From NCBI GenBank assembly GCA_973895155.1, contig OZ316893.1:13888001-13952000 (forward strand): a stretch of 64,000 bases of DNA. Reading direction: 5' to 3'. Source of the stretch: Marsupella aquatica (taxonomy: Eukaryota > Marchantiophyta). The stretch's first letter is position 1. Each line of letters starts with the position of its first letter. Shown here one piece after another: positions 1 to 12,334 of this stretch. Under the pieces are notes generated by a model. That model worked only from the letters and a program-made list of their open reading frames with translations. It was not told the origin of the DNA and searched no databases. A program made the position numbers and the translations under genes.

Positions 1-1186
1 CCCCTTTTGGAAAAAACAGGGTGTATGGGGCCGGGGTGGAAGATGAGCGCGTAGGCGGGGAGGGCGTACAATCGGGCCAGGTCAGGAATACCAAGCAGTC
101 GCCGCGGCTACGGGCTGCCGAGGAGATGGGCTGGGGTGCGGAAGTTGCTGCAGCGACTAATGGGAGCCGGAGGGTGGCCGGCCGGCCATGGGGGGCGTGC
201 ACACGGGGGAGGGCAAGGCGAGAGGGTAGGAGTGCCGATTGACGCCGCGCTGTGGGGTCACGACGGGGAGGGGGGATGACGTACGTAGGGAGGGTGAGGT
301 GCGTTTATTGTGGAATGACCCCCAAAAGCACAAAGGAATTAACCACCAAAGAAGTCAAATTCACACTCGTCACCGACAAGGGCGCCAAAGAAATTTCTTT
401 GCAATGTGCGATGGAGGTCTAGAGAGAGAGACAAAGTCGTAAATGGAGTATTTTTTGAGAAAAAATTGGCTAGTAAGAAATCCAAAAATGCTTGTGGAAA
501 TCAAACAAAAAAAGCTTGCACCTTGTAACATTTGGATTACGGTGAGGAATCAGAAGCCAATGTCGGTGAGTTGGAATGATTTGTGCACCCGCACCATTTG
601 CTAGTCAATCAGTGGCAAAAGCTCAGAACTCCTTCCTCCCATGGGCAAAACCGTCAATCTTGGACTCAAAACAATCACTTCTTCGTGATCTCTTCGTTCA
701 GCCCAAGCACTTCACGTCTCTCCCTTCAAGTCAAGCATAACAACGAGAAATCATGCTCAGGCAAAAGAAGACTCCATAGCCGGCCAGAAAAGCAGAACTC
801 GGTACTCACTTGGTAACAAAATAACTACCAAAACAACCAGCTCATCCCAATCTACAAGCAGAGCTATAGTATGCGACGCCTCATGCACCACAAAGCTCAC
901 ACCTTCAAAAAAATGAACTCTGGTCCCTCCTTCAAAAAAACGGTCAAACACGAATGTTGCCAACTTTCTTCACAAAATCCAGAACGATAATAACTTAGAT
1001 CTCTCTGCACCACAAACTCCGTTCAGCAATTTATTTGCACCGTTAGAAAGCCCTTGCCCCGATCTATCCGTTGAGCCCATAAACTCCAAGTTCCATGTGA
1101 CGGAATTCCGGGAAATCCACCAACACTCAACGTTGGAAAAAACCGTCATGAACAATGTCACCTCCCACGCATGCTTTGATACCAAT
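1..1186 (-). mobile_element. 5' internal leader of a minus-strand Ty1/copia element
   Basis: This stretch lies directly inside the LTR at 1187-1533. It carries a primer-binding site next to that LTR, so it should be the untranslated leader and the start of the internal region of a minus-strand copia element whose remainder lies left of the window. No gag or pol motif is visible in it. Its minus-strand open frames (for example 757-963 and 970-1263) show no recognisable domain. The element assignment is good; where its internal part stops is unknown. Confidence 0.55.
1173..1184 (-). promoter_or_regulatory. copia primer-binding site
   Basis: Read on the minus strand, the 12 bases TGGTATCAAAGC lie two bases inside the LTR end. 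They match the initiator tRNA-Met primer site of plant copia elements (typically TGGTATCAGAGC) with one mismatch. This identifies the adjacent LTR as the 5' LTR and fixes the element's orientation. Confidence 0.75.
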
Positions 1187-1533
1187 TGTTGAGTATAGAC
1201 AACACTCGCAATGGTAAGCACATGACACATCCAATGCGCAAGTAGTCGACACAAGAGATACATGGTTCACCTCCTCGAGGCTACGTCTACGAGAACACAC
1301 AAAAAAGCTTAGTTTACTGAACTCTAAGCCCGTCGGCTAAACCAAGTCTCCACAGGGTAAGCTCTCCTCATCTCTCAAGTGGCTCCGTAACAATGAGCCT
1401 AAGTTCCACTTATCCTAGCAAATAGCCTTTGGCATATAGTGTTCATCCTAGTCAATCCAACCACGTCTCCGACTATGGTTAGCCTAACTACGGTTACATG
1501 TCGTAACCCTAGACCTTGAGTAAATACCTAACA
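1187..1533 (-). repeat. copia LTR (5' LTR of minus-strand element)
   Basis: This 347-bp repeat starts TGTTAGG and ends CAACA on the minus strand. It shares long blocks with the LTRs at 51833-52176 and 63189-63532, including the segments that read AACTTAGGCTCATTGTTACG and ACGTAGCCTC on the minus strand. A primer-binding site follows its end. The five bases on its two outer sides do not match, which fits a 5' LTR whose partner is elsewhere. Confidence 0.8.
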
Positions 1534-1587
1534 ATGTGTTCATGTTGGGTGGAGGTTATATCAGCTAGAAGTCAACAACTCAATCCT

Positions 1588-1765
1588 GTATTGCGTTGTC
1601 TACTACTGAGACTCAGTACATGGTTGCCTCACAAGCAACCAAGGAATTGATCTGGCTATGATGATTGGTGAGTGATCTGGTCTTTCACCCAAAGACCGGT
1701 GATGTTATGTGACAATCAAAGTACATTGCATTTGGCTAAGAGACACGTGTTCCATGTTTGGACTG
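1588..1765 (+). pseudogene. decayed copia RNase H fragment
   Basis: The plus strand encodes the start of the copia RNase H domain (ALSTTETQYM...SQATKELIWL) and, in another frame, the CDNQSTLHLAKRHVFH block. Two adjacent TGA codons and a frameshift separate them, so it is a dead fragment. It lies just beyond the LTR at 1187-1533 but runs in the opposite direction, so it belongs to a different copia insertion. In the copia family this domain degrades the RNA strand during reverse transcription. Confidence 0.75.
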
Positions 1766-2198
1766 GCCAGTGCCTAAGTTGCACTAGAGTACTCTCTGTA
1801 GGACCTTCTCCACCAATTTGTGCATACTTATGGATTTTGAGGAGGATCTTAAGCAGTTGGAGGATAGAAAACCCAAATGGTTTCAAGAAGCTATATGAGA
1901 ATGAAGTGGATCCAACATGGCTACCATTTGCTCAACTACAATTCAATTAACTCAAGTCAAGGGCGGGGTCAAGGGCAATGGATTTTGAATGCAATAAAGG
2001 ATTGGCTAATGCCTAAGTTGCACTAGAATACTCTATGCAAGACCTTCTCCACCAATATGTGCATACATATGGATTTTTAGCAACGCCTTAGGCAGTTGGA
2101 GGACAGAAAAACCAAATGGTTTCAGGAAGCCATGAGAATGAAGTGGATCCAACATGGCTACCATTGTGCTCAACTACAATTCAATTCACTCAAGTGAA
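1761..2198 (+). repeat. two-copy direct repeat of about 195 bp
   Basis: A segment at about 1761-1956 is repeated at about 2001-2198, roughly 85-90 percent alike. Shared blocks include TGCCTAAGTTGCACTAGA, GACCTTCTCCACCAAT and GTGGATCCAACATGGCTACC. The second copy has small indels that break the open frame of the first. It looks like a duplicated piece of retroelement or other repeat DNA; I recognise no protein in it. Confidence 0.8.
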
Positions 2199-2220
2199 GG
2201 GCAGTGGATTTTGAATTAAG

Positions 2221-3182
2221 GGTTATATGACTTGGATAATGAAGTGAGTTAAAGATGATTGAGTTGATATGACAAGGATAGCCACTACATTCTATTAATC
2301 TCTTCTGCCGTCCAAGTACTCTCCATCAAAGGCAGGTTCTTGAGAAAGTGAAGAGGCAGATTTTGCAGATGAGAAGGTGATGTTCGTGGCTGAGTTCACC
2401 TTGGAGTAAATTTATGTGGGGACAAAGCATTTGGGAAACATAAGGCTCTAGGGCATGACAGGATACATACGGATTTGTTCCCCTAAGTAGGGAAGGTGAC
2501 CTTGAGAGACAGTGTATCTATTATGCATCAAAGACCCACAATCAATAGCTGAGCATTCCCAGATCCATAGCATGAGACACCAGAGTGAGTGATCTCCAGC
2601 CCCGCAACCAGCCCCGTTGCAAAGCTAGAGATATTTATATGCTATAAGGCAAAGGGTTCTCTTGTGAAAGGTACGGTGTGCGTTTCTAATTGGCATTATT
2701 TCTAATACATTTTTAATTCATATCATTTTCATCAGGTATTTTCTTGAAAAGATAATGTAGGTGATCAGGTAGTATTGGTAAGTACTTTCATACCTTTTCA
2801 CTTATCTTATTTTGATTTCAGCCTTTTACTCAAAAAGGTAATGTAGGTGACCAAGTAAATTGCTTACATACTTATTTTTATTTTTATTAAGTTTGTTACT
2901 GGAAAGGGTAACATTGTAGGTGACCAATTACTATAATTGGTTAAGTCATTTTTTTTGTAACTTTTCAATTTACCTCTTCCTTTCTTCTATTGTCAAAATA
3001 TACTTATAATTATCAAAAACTTCTTCATTGTTTTCTTTAGTTGTCCTATAGTATATTTCTTGGTTAATCCAACTCAACTCACAAACCTGGCATCTGTGGC
3101 CTGGGTTAGTTTTCTGGTATGTTATTCATGCATTGGGCTCTTTGCCCTCATGTTTGGGTCCTTTGACAACATTTGATGCAAC
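2221..3182. other. AT-rich intergenic stretch with a three-copy motif
   Basis: No gene is supported here. A motif close to GGTAATGTAGGTGACCAAGT occurs three times (about 2750-2772, 2836-2857 and 2906-2928), each preceded by TTTTT/CTTTT-rich DNA and a run of A and G. The spacing is about 70-85 bases. The unit is probably an old tandem duplication. Confidence 0.5.
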
Positions 3183-3458
3183 TGTTAGACATTTATTCTT
3201 GGGTCTAGAGGTCACTCTATAACCACAGTTAGCCTATATATAGCTATTGATCAAGGCTAAGTAGCCATTACGGAATAGATGCAAAGCATGAGTTAGCTTG
3301 TGAATGGAACTTAGCTAATTGTTACCCAGCTATTGGAGAGATAGATAGAGCTTGTGCTTTGAAGAAGTGGTTTGGCCGATAGGCCTGGAGTGCAATAAAG
3401 CTCTCTTATGTGTACCCATGGATGTAGCATCTTAAGACATTGGGGTCAACTACATATT
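3183..3458 (+). repeat. truncated copia-family LTR
   Basis: This segment begins TGTTAGACATTTATTC and follows the order of blocks seen in the 344-bp LTRs: a TTAGC-rich head, then AACTTAGCTAATTGTTACC, GAGAGCTTGTGC-like and GGAGTGCAATAAAGCTCT. It is interrupted at 3459 by the start of a second LTR. It is the more diverged copy and reads in plus orientation. Confidence 0.65.
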
Positions 3459-3793
3459 TGTTAGGCATTTACTCTTAGGTAATTATAACCGTAGCCATAG
3501 TTAGGGCTAACCTTAGTTGCAGACTTGGCTAGGTTATTTGTGTTGCAGATTATATACTCAAACAATTTTTGCTTGCCTAGATAGGAGGAGATCAGCTGGC
3601 TCATTGTTACGGAGCCAATTGATGGACTCGATAGGGACAACTTGTGACGCAGACACTCAGTACGGCTGACGTGCCTGGAGTGTAGTACAACTATTTTGTG
3701 TCCTGTGGACGTAGCCTCAGTTGGGGCAAGCCATGTATTTCTGTGTGTCAACTACTTATTTGTTGATGTTCATGAGTATGTCACTATGAGACA
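3459..3793 (+). repeat. solo copia-family LTR nested in an older LTR
   Basis: This 335-bp segment starts TGTTAGGC and ends GAGACA, with internal blocks GCTCATTGTTACGGAGC and GTGGACGTAGCCTCA shared with the other family members. TATT lies on both outer sides, consistent with a four- or five-base target duplication, one base changed. It sits inside or immediately after the LTR at 3183-3458. No internal coding sequence is attached, so it is a solo LTR. Confidence 0.65.
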
Positions 3794-4385
3794 TATTCTT
3801 TGCTCAAGAGTATGATCTCATGTGTCAAGTACTTGTTTGTTGGATGCTTTAAATGTGCATTTTGTTATGAATGGCTGGCTATGAAACATTCCAGGCCCAA
3901 GGTGATGCCTTGGTAATATGGGTTCCAGTTGTGGGTTGGGGTGGGGTGCTTGATGATCTCCTTCCTGATGTTTTTCTTTCCTGCCCATTGGTTTTTTCAC
4001 TGGGGCTTTGGATTTCATTTGGGGCATGGTCACCTTTTCCTTAGAAATATATAAATCACGCTCCCAAAGAAGTGTCAAACCTGGAGACAAGATCCAAACG
4101 TAGGAGACCTAGAACAACATGAAAAACAAACTAAAGGCTACACATACCCCTTGGAATACATGATCATTAATTTACCAGGGTAGCCAAAGTGGTGACAGCC
4201 CATTCTTTTTATGAGGACTAGTGGCCACCTGAAGGAACCAACTTTAAAAGGGATGATGTTCCCCCACCTATGGTCTAATTTCTGGCAAACAAGAGTTCTG
4301 TTGGACTCGGCGTCAGAGTTTGGTTAATATTTGCCAATGAAAAATAACTCATAAAGTAGGAAATATTTGCCAGTGAGGGTGGGAA

Positions 4386-4706
4386 GTGGGACAGGGTAGT
4401 GACCTGGCGCACCTAAAAGTCAGGATTTCTGAAGAATTGGCCAATCTTCAGCTGTGTTTATTGGCTGTTTTTATTAAAATTTCCCCATTGCTCCCCTTTA
4501 AAATTTGCACTCTATGCAGTGGGTGCACTTTGGCATATTTTGGGCAGTATTTTTTTTCCCCAGAAAATCAGAGGACGTGCTATTGAAGTGAGGACCAGTG
4601 GGACAGGGTAGCGACCTGGCTCCCCAAACCGTCCAGCAAATTGGCCAACAGTAGGCTACGTTTTTTGGCTGTTTTCTCAAAATTTTGCCTTAATTCCCCT
4701 TTGTAA
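4386..4706 (+). repeat. direct repeat, about 212-bp period
   Basis: Two diverged copies start at 4386 and 4598 with GTGGGACAGGGTAG(T/C)GACCTGGC. Both continue through AATTGGCCAA, TTGGCTGTTTT and CCCCTTT. The copies are about 75 percent alike. No coding function is seen in either. Confidence 0.7.
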
Positions 4707-5724
4707 AAACTGGGAACTACTGGGCCAATGGACTAAGCCCATAGACCAGGTAACCCCGATGGGCTGTGGCAGCTTTTTCACCTACACTCACTTTTGCAAC
4801 AACCAAAAAGACTATTCAGCAGCACAGTTTGGTCTTCAATATCTCACCTCTTGTCTAACAAAATGGGCTCTTTTTGGGCTTGAATGTTAGAAGAGGCTTA
4901 GAAATATCTTTCTAATGAGTCTAATATCTAAAGTTCATGAAGAATTTATCAGATTTACCAAATTTTTTGCTCATTTATCCACCTCTCCAATTCACTTTTT
5001 GTACTTCCTAAAGTGAAACTGAAGCCATGATGGAACACCATGTTGGACACAGAGCTTCTTTGGAAAATATTCAAAATATTTTTTAGTTTTAGGGTGTCGA
5101 CATTATATGAATATCAAGTTTTTACACTTAAACTCAAATTGTGGGAAATGTGGTCTATGAGGGTTTCAAATACCAACCTTGTGGTCCATAGGGTCTCAAA
5201 TTCTCCTAAAGTTTCAAGCTTCTCTGCAAATTGGGCGGAAATGGGGTTCTGAATTATGGAAATTTTCGCCAATTAAAATACTCTGACTGCTGTTCGTGGA
5301 CGGAGGGAGGCATGCACGCATGCAGACATCCGTCATTCATGGTCCTCTACTGTACAGTACTGCAGTCGTTCAGTAACTGCAACCGTACATCGTGCCTGAC
5401 ATTTTGTTCCTCGATGGAACTGTGGTTAATTTCGATCCGCTCATATGGCTAGTTTTCTTTGTAGTCTGTTTCTCGCTTTGCAATAAAAATTTATGGATTA
5501 ATTTGATCTATCGCTTACTGATACTGGGAATCTAGACACATCTCTTCTGAATTTTCGTTTATCAAAATTTCGATTTTGCACTTATACTCAGTAATGACAA
5601 AACGTTTGTAAAATTACTGCAAATGAGGAAGAGGGGCACTTTCTGGAACTGGATCTTGTTAGATCTGGACCATCAATAGTAATAATGGAGGGTGAAGATC
5701 AGCTCTTTTCAGGAAGAGTATTAT

Positions 5725-5760
5725 GCTCACATAGATACTTTGGCTCACATAGATACTTTG
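5725..5760 (+). repeat. perfect 18-bp tandem duplication
   Basis: GCTCACATAGATACTTTG occurs twice head to tail with no mismatch. It is a recent small duplication in non-genic DNA. Confidence 0.9.
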
Positions 5761-8704
5761 GTGCTATTCCAGTTAGTGAAGGATTTGCGCTAAAACATAA
5801 ATTTATTCCTATAAAGTAACTAAGTAAAAGCCGGAAACTATCCTTCCATATTAAATGGATACCAAGAAAAGTGAGTGTTTAGAATCTTCGACACAGTTAC
5901 ATGATAGCATTCTTTCGAGGTTCCATAAAGGCCAAGATATTTTGTTAGTTGGACACAAAAATTTAATGATTATTTAATTATGGTGCAACGAGAATGACAA
6001 TGCGGTACTGCCTTCATGAATGAACATTCAAAGAATCTTTTAACCTTGGTCTTGATTATAGACGTTCCAGATGCACTCATATGAAAGTGCATCGGGGCTA
6101 TGATCCCAACAAAACGTGCCCCAATTCCGTTAGGGGATGTCTGAGCATGTAGAGATTCCGTAAAATACACCACTAGTGTCCTTAAATTTGGACTCAAGCC
6201 TAGGTAAACAAGAAAGTAATCCAATGTCCATTGTTTAATAAAACAAAAACTCAGACAAATTGTATTGAATCATTAAAAGTATGCAAATTTTGATGGTTTT
6301 ACCTTGAAGGCTATACTACAACTACAATTTCCCGGCCTTTGCAATTTTTTTCCCCCAAATTGAACGCTTTGATAAAGATATGGGTTTCTCTAACCCTATC
6401 TGCTATCTTTTCCTCAGTAAGAAATATGGGTTAAAGTCAAATATAAGGCCCATGGGGTGCCATTTGAATAGAACACTTGGGGTTTACTATTAGAATACAA
6501 AGCCCTGGTTTTTGATAGAATGTAGTTCTGCAGCTTGAAGTTTCCCTTTAATAAAAGAGAGAAAACTTTTTTTCCTCTTTTTTCCCCAAATGAGAAATCC
6601 AGAATATATCAAGGGAAAGTTCTGCCCATCACCATACGCTGCGTAATGTCATCAGCCACACAGGGGAGCAGTTGCTTTTGGAAGGAAGTTTCACTTCTGA
6701 GAAGAGCGCCCCAGGTAGATTTTGCAGGCACCCTGACCTTGTGAAAATGGCTGGTGTTTTTGGTAGACTTGGGCATTTATTTGAACAACTTTGGATCCAT
6801 CATTTATCTCAAAATTTTCAGCAGGTCTTCCAATCTACTAGCCTACAGAGTTCAGAGATTTTTCTGAGATCATTTGATCCTTTTTTTATGAGAGCAAAAG
6901 TGGTCAATTACTATAAAGCAACTGACGAGGTCTGCTTCAATTGTGTGAAGGAAGCCCCCAGTAATTTGGGCATGGGTGGAGAATTGCCACTTTACCAATT
7001 TGAGAATGACACCCTGAGAAGTCTAGGCATGAGTGACAATGGCCATTTTGGGCAGGACACTTTGCTTTTGTGACGGAGTGCTTTGGCCATGAGCAAGGAC
7101 TTACCACTGGGTAAACTAACATGAACTGGCTGCAAATAGTCAACACATGTTTAGTCAAAACTATTAATGGTGCTACAAAAGTCTGTTTAGACATTCCTTG
7201 CCAGCCAATCTGAGCTTTGGAAATCCATCCGGGCTTCAGAGCAAACCCCTGTGTCCAAATGATAAACATACTTTTAAAACTGAAGTGTCCTATTATTGTT
7301 GTGAGAAGCTCATGAATGAAGTCACACTGTAAATTAACAAGCAGGTAATGAAGTAAGCAAAAATCATGTGAAACTAATCAAGGCAATGGTCAAGCCTAGG
7401 CACATTCCCGATTACATTACCATGCTTATCAGTTTGTTGCTCGCTAGGCATTTAGTTTGCAATTGTGATGGACTCTTGTTGGGGACTCTTGTTTCGGGTC
7501 TTTGGTCTTTGGGTTTTCTCACATGATTCAGTATATAGCCAATGCTATATACTAATTTCTAGCAAAGCACAACTTTGTTTCAGTCTGAAACTTTCTAATA
7601 ATGTTCAAGCAGGTATTGGGTTAAGCATTATGAACTCCTGACCCTTGATTTCATCGTCAAAAATTATTAATCTGGGCCATACAATTTCCCTGTCCAGATA
7701 TGACCCTCCCGTGCCCCTAAATCCATTTCATAGATCAATGCCTCTTCGATTGGCTCATTTTTCACAGAAATTGTCTTATCAACCATTAAAAAGGCCTTTT
7801 GGGCATGTGGTAGTTTGAAAGGTTTTCTCAGATTTCTTAGTTCCATTACCCAGATGACCTTCTACTATTGTTTCAGATTAAAACCCCATTAAAAAGATAG
7901 AATACAAAGAAGGAAATAGTCACACACTGGTACAAATCCAACGTGATTGGGTTGATATTCATAGAACAGTTTTCCTGAACTTCTTTAAACCACAGCTGCA
8001 CATATAAGAGCGGATACAAGAGCTACGTGGGTAACTCGTAGCTCTCATTTCCACTATGAATGGTGGGATGGGCAGGACTGTTGGGATGATGTCCACCTCT
8101 TAAGGTGAGATCCACTATTCACCGCTACCAGGAATGAACAATAATTGGGAAGGGAAGGGGGCCTTTCATATGGGCAGGTGTGGTTTTACAGCCAATAAGT
8201 CTTACATACGTTTGGAACAAATGAAGAAGAAGCACTTGCCTGAATGCATGCAAGTTGTGCTCAAGGGGGTTTTTAGTTTTCAAGTTTGGTTTCAGGTGCT
8301 GAAAATTTAATTGCAGAACCCACAATGAGTAAGAAGCATTGTTGCCTGTAGAATGTTGTATTCAGCCCTAATTGGTAATTGAGGTTGTTGCTTTTTAACC
8401 CCCTAGAATTTGAGACATGGGCTATTGTAGGAACAGAGAAAGAAGTTGCTAACTATAAGTGTCCAGTTGTATTTGACTTAGCTCAGGGTCAAATCTAAAA
8501 TAAGAGTATGGCTTTTGATCATGTCTGCAGAGTTGATCAACCACATGCTGTATTATTATCAACAATTCAAGCTTTTCCCAGTTGAGAATTAAATAATAAA
8601 GCTTTCCTGTAGATATCATGAGCCCTCTACAGCAACTAGCATATTAGCTAGGGGAAAGGTGTAGAGAGTTATCATGGTATGCTTAAGAGACTAGCCCAAT
8701 GCAC
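5761..8704. other. intergenic stretch without supported genes
   Basis: Open frames here are at most 133 codons and overlap on both strands (for example 6672-7073 plus and 6937-7269 minus) without recognisable domains or a splice pattern. I see nothing that supports a gene. The DNA is moderately AT-rich with many T runs. Confidence 0.5.
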
Positions 8705-8744
8705 ACTATGCTTGTGCGTTCTTATCCGTACGCACAAGCATAGT
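8705..8744. repeat. perfect 15-bp hairpin
   Basis: ACTATGCTTGTGCGT at 8705-8719 is followed, after a 10-base loop, by its exact reverse complement at 8730-8744. A diverged copy of the right arm and its flank (CACAAGCATAGACTAAATACC) recurs near 8834. Such a structure fits a transposon end or small foldback element; no RNA gene model is evident. Confidence 0.8.
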
Positions 8745-9990
8745 CTAAATACCAAAATTTTATGTTACAAAAACAACAACCAAATTTGGCTTCAGGCATA
8801 ACTCTACTGAGTAGGTTTCTTTCTTATTGGTACACACAAGCATAGACTAAATACCAAATTTTTACGTTACAAGAAAAATGACCACATTTCAGGCATAGTA
8901 GGTCATGACCGTAAACTTTGATCATAAAATTATAGCATAGATTTGTATCTCCAATTTGTATGTGAGGGTAGGGTAGTGAGGGTAGGGTAGTAGGAAATAA
9001 TATGGCCCAGAGATAGAATGTACCCCCACAATGTATATTACTTCAGGCTATTCTGACCAAAGAGATCATAGACCTGTTATATGGATGTCAGCAAGGAGCC
9101 CTCAAAGAAAATGATACCAGATGTTGAAGTGATCTACCCGCTTGCTGCTGATGTTGACTATAATGATAAATCTACTCGAGCCAACTATAAGCTGTACCAC
9201 CTATTTTCCTTGGGGGACAGGAAAATATTGTTACAAAAATGATTTCTAATCAATAGCATTCAAAAGCAAACAAGAAAGAGCCAGGTGAACTTAGCTGTAC
9301 ACGAGGCTGTACAACACTTTCACTATGACTTGAACCCAGAAACTCTCATTTTTGTTTGCCTTTTTGTTTGCCTTTTTGTTTATTATGGGTTGGGGAGTTT
9401 TTACAGCTCCTTTGCCTGGTGAGTTTTGATTTAGCTGACCACATTTATTTTATTGTGGCTCTGGTTCCTTTCTGGTAAGGCTTCCTTCATGCACTGGGGT
9501 TTGTTAAGTGCTTTGACTTGGTTGCAGGTTTTGCCTTTTTTGCCTTTTTGGTGTATTGGAGTTTGTTCCTCAGCCAGTGAATTTTCTACTCGGGCCAAAT
9601 AACTGAAAGCAACCAAAAGCTTGGCTACTTAACTAGAGAGGCTACTTTATTTCACTCCATCGTCCATTTGATAAAGACATCACAGTCTATATATGATTTT
9701 TATGTTATTTCACTTGTTAGCAAAGTAGGTAGTTTGAAAGAGTGACCGTGATCGACTTAAAGTGACTGTAAAGTCAATTTTTTTAGTTGTCCTGCAAAAC
9801 CTTATGCACCCAGAAATAACAGGCACTGCGTTTTTCTTAATCAGAGGGTCAAGGCTGTTAGTTTCAGGGACTCTAGACACATTTCTCTTTATGACCCTCC
9901 TATGCAGATTACTCCCAAATTTTACCAAGCTTTTCAGTTCATGTTGAGTAAGGCTTTACTTCATCTGCCACGGTGTGAAACTTTTGGTTT

Positions 9991-10119
9991 GTTTGGCTCT
10001 TTGGTTGTCCTGGGGCTTTTCTTTTGTTTTCTTGCCTTTACTGGGGTGCAAGACTCTTGGGGTGTTTAGCTCTTTGGTAATTTGGGGCTTTTATTTTATT
10101 TTCTTCCTTTACTGGGGTC
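9991..10119 (+). repeat. direct repeat, about 72-bp period
   Basis: Two copies (about 9991-10048 and 10063-10119) share the order GTTTGGCTCTTTGG, TTGGGGCTTTT, TTTTCTTCCTTTACTGGGG. They are diverged by small changes. The region is T- and G-rich and non-genic. Confidence 0.65.
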
Positions 10120-11105
10120 TGTTTGGGAATTTGTCTCTCACTTGACACGTTGTGTTCTTAGACTGTTACTTGGGAAATTAGTTCAGAGTTAGAACGTCTA
10201 GAAAAGTAAAAAGGGTTTAAATGACCCGCAATTATTGTATATTATGACTTCAGTTGTCGTAAGCTTGTCAGCTTTGAGCGCACCCCTCTCAATTTCGTGT
10301 GACGCGTGAACTCTGGGTGGTAATCTACCCTACCTTAGGAACGATTCAAAAAGGTGCAAAAGGAAATAAAAGTGGGCCCTCTTCGTATCAAACCTGCAAC
10401 GAGTGTCACACACACTAAGGATGTGACTGGGCGTTATTTCAAACATTATTTAATTGAATAGGACTGCCTATTCTACGTGAACCCAGACTCATAATCAGAG
10501 GTGGGCCAGAGGACCCGTTCTTTCTCAGGATTCTTTAGGTTTATTTTCTTCTTGTCTGGCTTATTCTAGACAGGCCCCAGCGAGGGGTTGGAATCAAAGC
10601 TGACTACTTAATAATAAATGATATCTCATTTTTTTTATAAGAGAGGTGGATAGAGAGGCTGGGATACTCAAAATCTGATAGACCCAAAGCAAAATTAAGT
10701 ATCATCCCATGATATTGTTTTCAGTTTAGTCAGAGTATTTTGCTTTTGTTTTGTTACACTATATGGCTTGACGTGTCCATCCCAGTGTCAAGAACCAAAC
10801 TTTGTGGCTATGGGGGATTTTTTATAGAGTTGAGAGGAGATAACAACCAGTTCAATCTTTCAGTTTTAAAATACATACTTATAGGGTATTTAAAATATAA
10901 GTATTGGAACAAATAGGAATGCATGCTGTCCATTGGATATATCATATCATTTCTGGGACTATTCAATCGGCAAAAAGCAAAGGTACCCAATTGGCCCTGA
11001 CATGCATGGCGAGTGGGCGTTCTCAAGTTCGCAGGATGGGGCAACCATACATCTTGTGAACATAGACCATTGGCCAGGGCTTGCCTAGATCCTTCCCCAT
11101 TGTTG

Positions 11106-11122
11106 GTGTGTGTGTGTGTGTG
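11106..11122. repeat. (GT)n microsatellite
   Basis: A simple GT run of about eight units, followed by a G-rich tract. It lies in non-genic DNA. Confidence 0.9.
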
Positions 11123-11770
11123 GGGGTGGGGGCTGCATCCTTTTTAGTTGCCCCCGTAATTCACTTCCTTGCCCTTCTATCACACCTGATACTTTGGTAG
11201 TTTCCCTGGGTTTTTTTGACGACCCAAGTTTATTTTTCTTTTGCACCCTCTCGATTTTCTTTTTTATTGGCCCCTTTAGGATGCTTTCATTGTCCCCAGA
11301 TTTTCATTTGCCCCCTATGCTTAGTTTGTCTTAGGCCTACCTTGACATTTCTTTGCCCAATTTGGGAAGTTTTATGGGTGAGTCTCACGTATCAGTAAGC
11401 TTTTAGGTCCACCACCTTCCTAATTGCCAGGCAGCGAGTGATAATTTTTAGCACAAATGCATTTCACATGCTACCAGACTGGATGGGGCGGGCCCGGTGG
11501 CTTAGGCATCCAATAACCTTACAAACATTGGGCTTCGGGACAAAATGGCCGAGAGAGAAGGCAATTTGGAATGGTTTCTTAAACCAATGCTCTACTCCAT
11601 CTACTCCATTGCCAGACTAAGGTAAAAGTTTTCTATTGTTTCAATCACGGATCAATTTACTGGATATATCATATTTTTGTATACATTTTGAACGATGAAA
11701 ACAATTCTAACCATACAAAACCATACAAGGATTTCAATTTTGTTTCATGGTTAAGACCCAGATTTGTCCA

Positions 11771-11845
11771 AATGAAAATGGTTCAAATGAAAATGAAAAT
11801 GAAAATGAAATGAAAATGAAAATGAAAATAGTTCAAATGAAAACA
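11771..11845. repeat. (AAAATG)n microsatellite
   Basis: AATGAA/AAAATG units are repeated about ten times, with two GTTCAAATGA interruptions at 11781 and 11831. It is simple-sequence DNA; open frames across it on the minus strand (FHFHF pattern) are artefacts. Confidence 0.85.
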
Positions 11846-12334
11846 GCTCTTATATTTACGGAATGTTGTTTCCGAGTCCAAGTATGAAACTTGTTGCTCA
11901 TAGCTTCCTCTATTAGGAATCGAACCCACAAGCCTGCCCACCCAGGCTTGCGGACAACCAATAAAGCACCTCATATACCGTCCAGTATCTCTTCTTCCAC
12001 TGGGTTATTGGCCTCCGGAATTTCTTCCAGTAGCTGGTCATGGCCCAACATGGACATCCAAAACCGGCAGAAGAATACCCTCCATTTGAAGACAGACAAT
12101 CATGTACAAGACAAAACAAACTTAGGATAGGGAAAGTGAAACTTACCATAATCCAACAGACAAGCAGAACCAACTGCTAGAGGCACACTTCTGCAGACCA
12201 AAGCACCTCATCCAAGTCAGCGAGTCGGACAATTAATATTCAATATGTTGGGTCTGCCTGAAGTAGAATCGACCAACTGATAAAACGACACTGAAGATAC
12301 AAGACCACAAAACAGCAAGACAAAGACAAAGACA

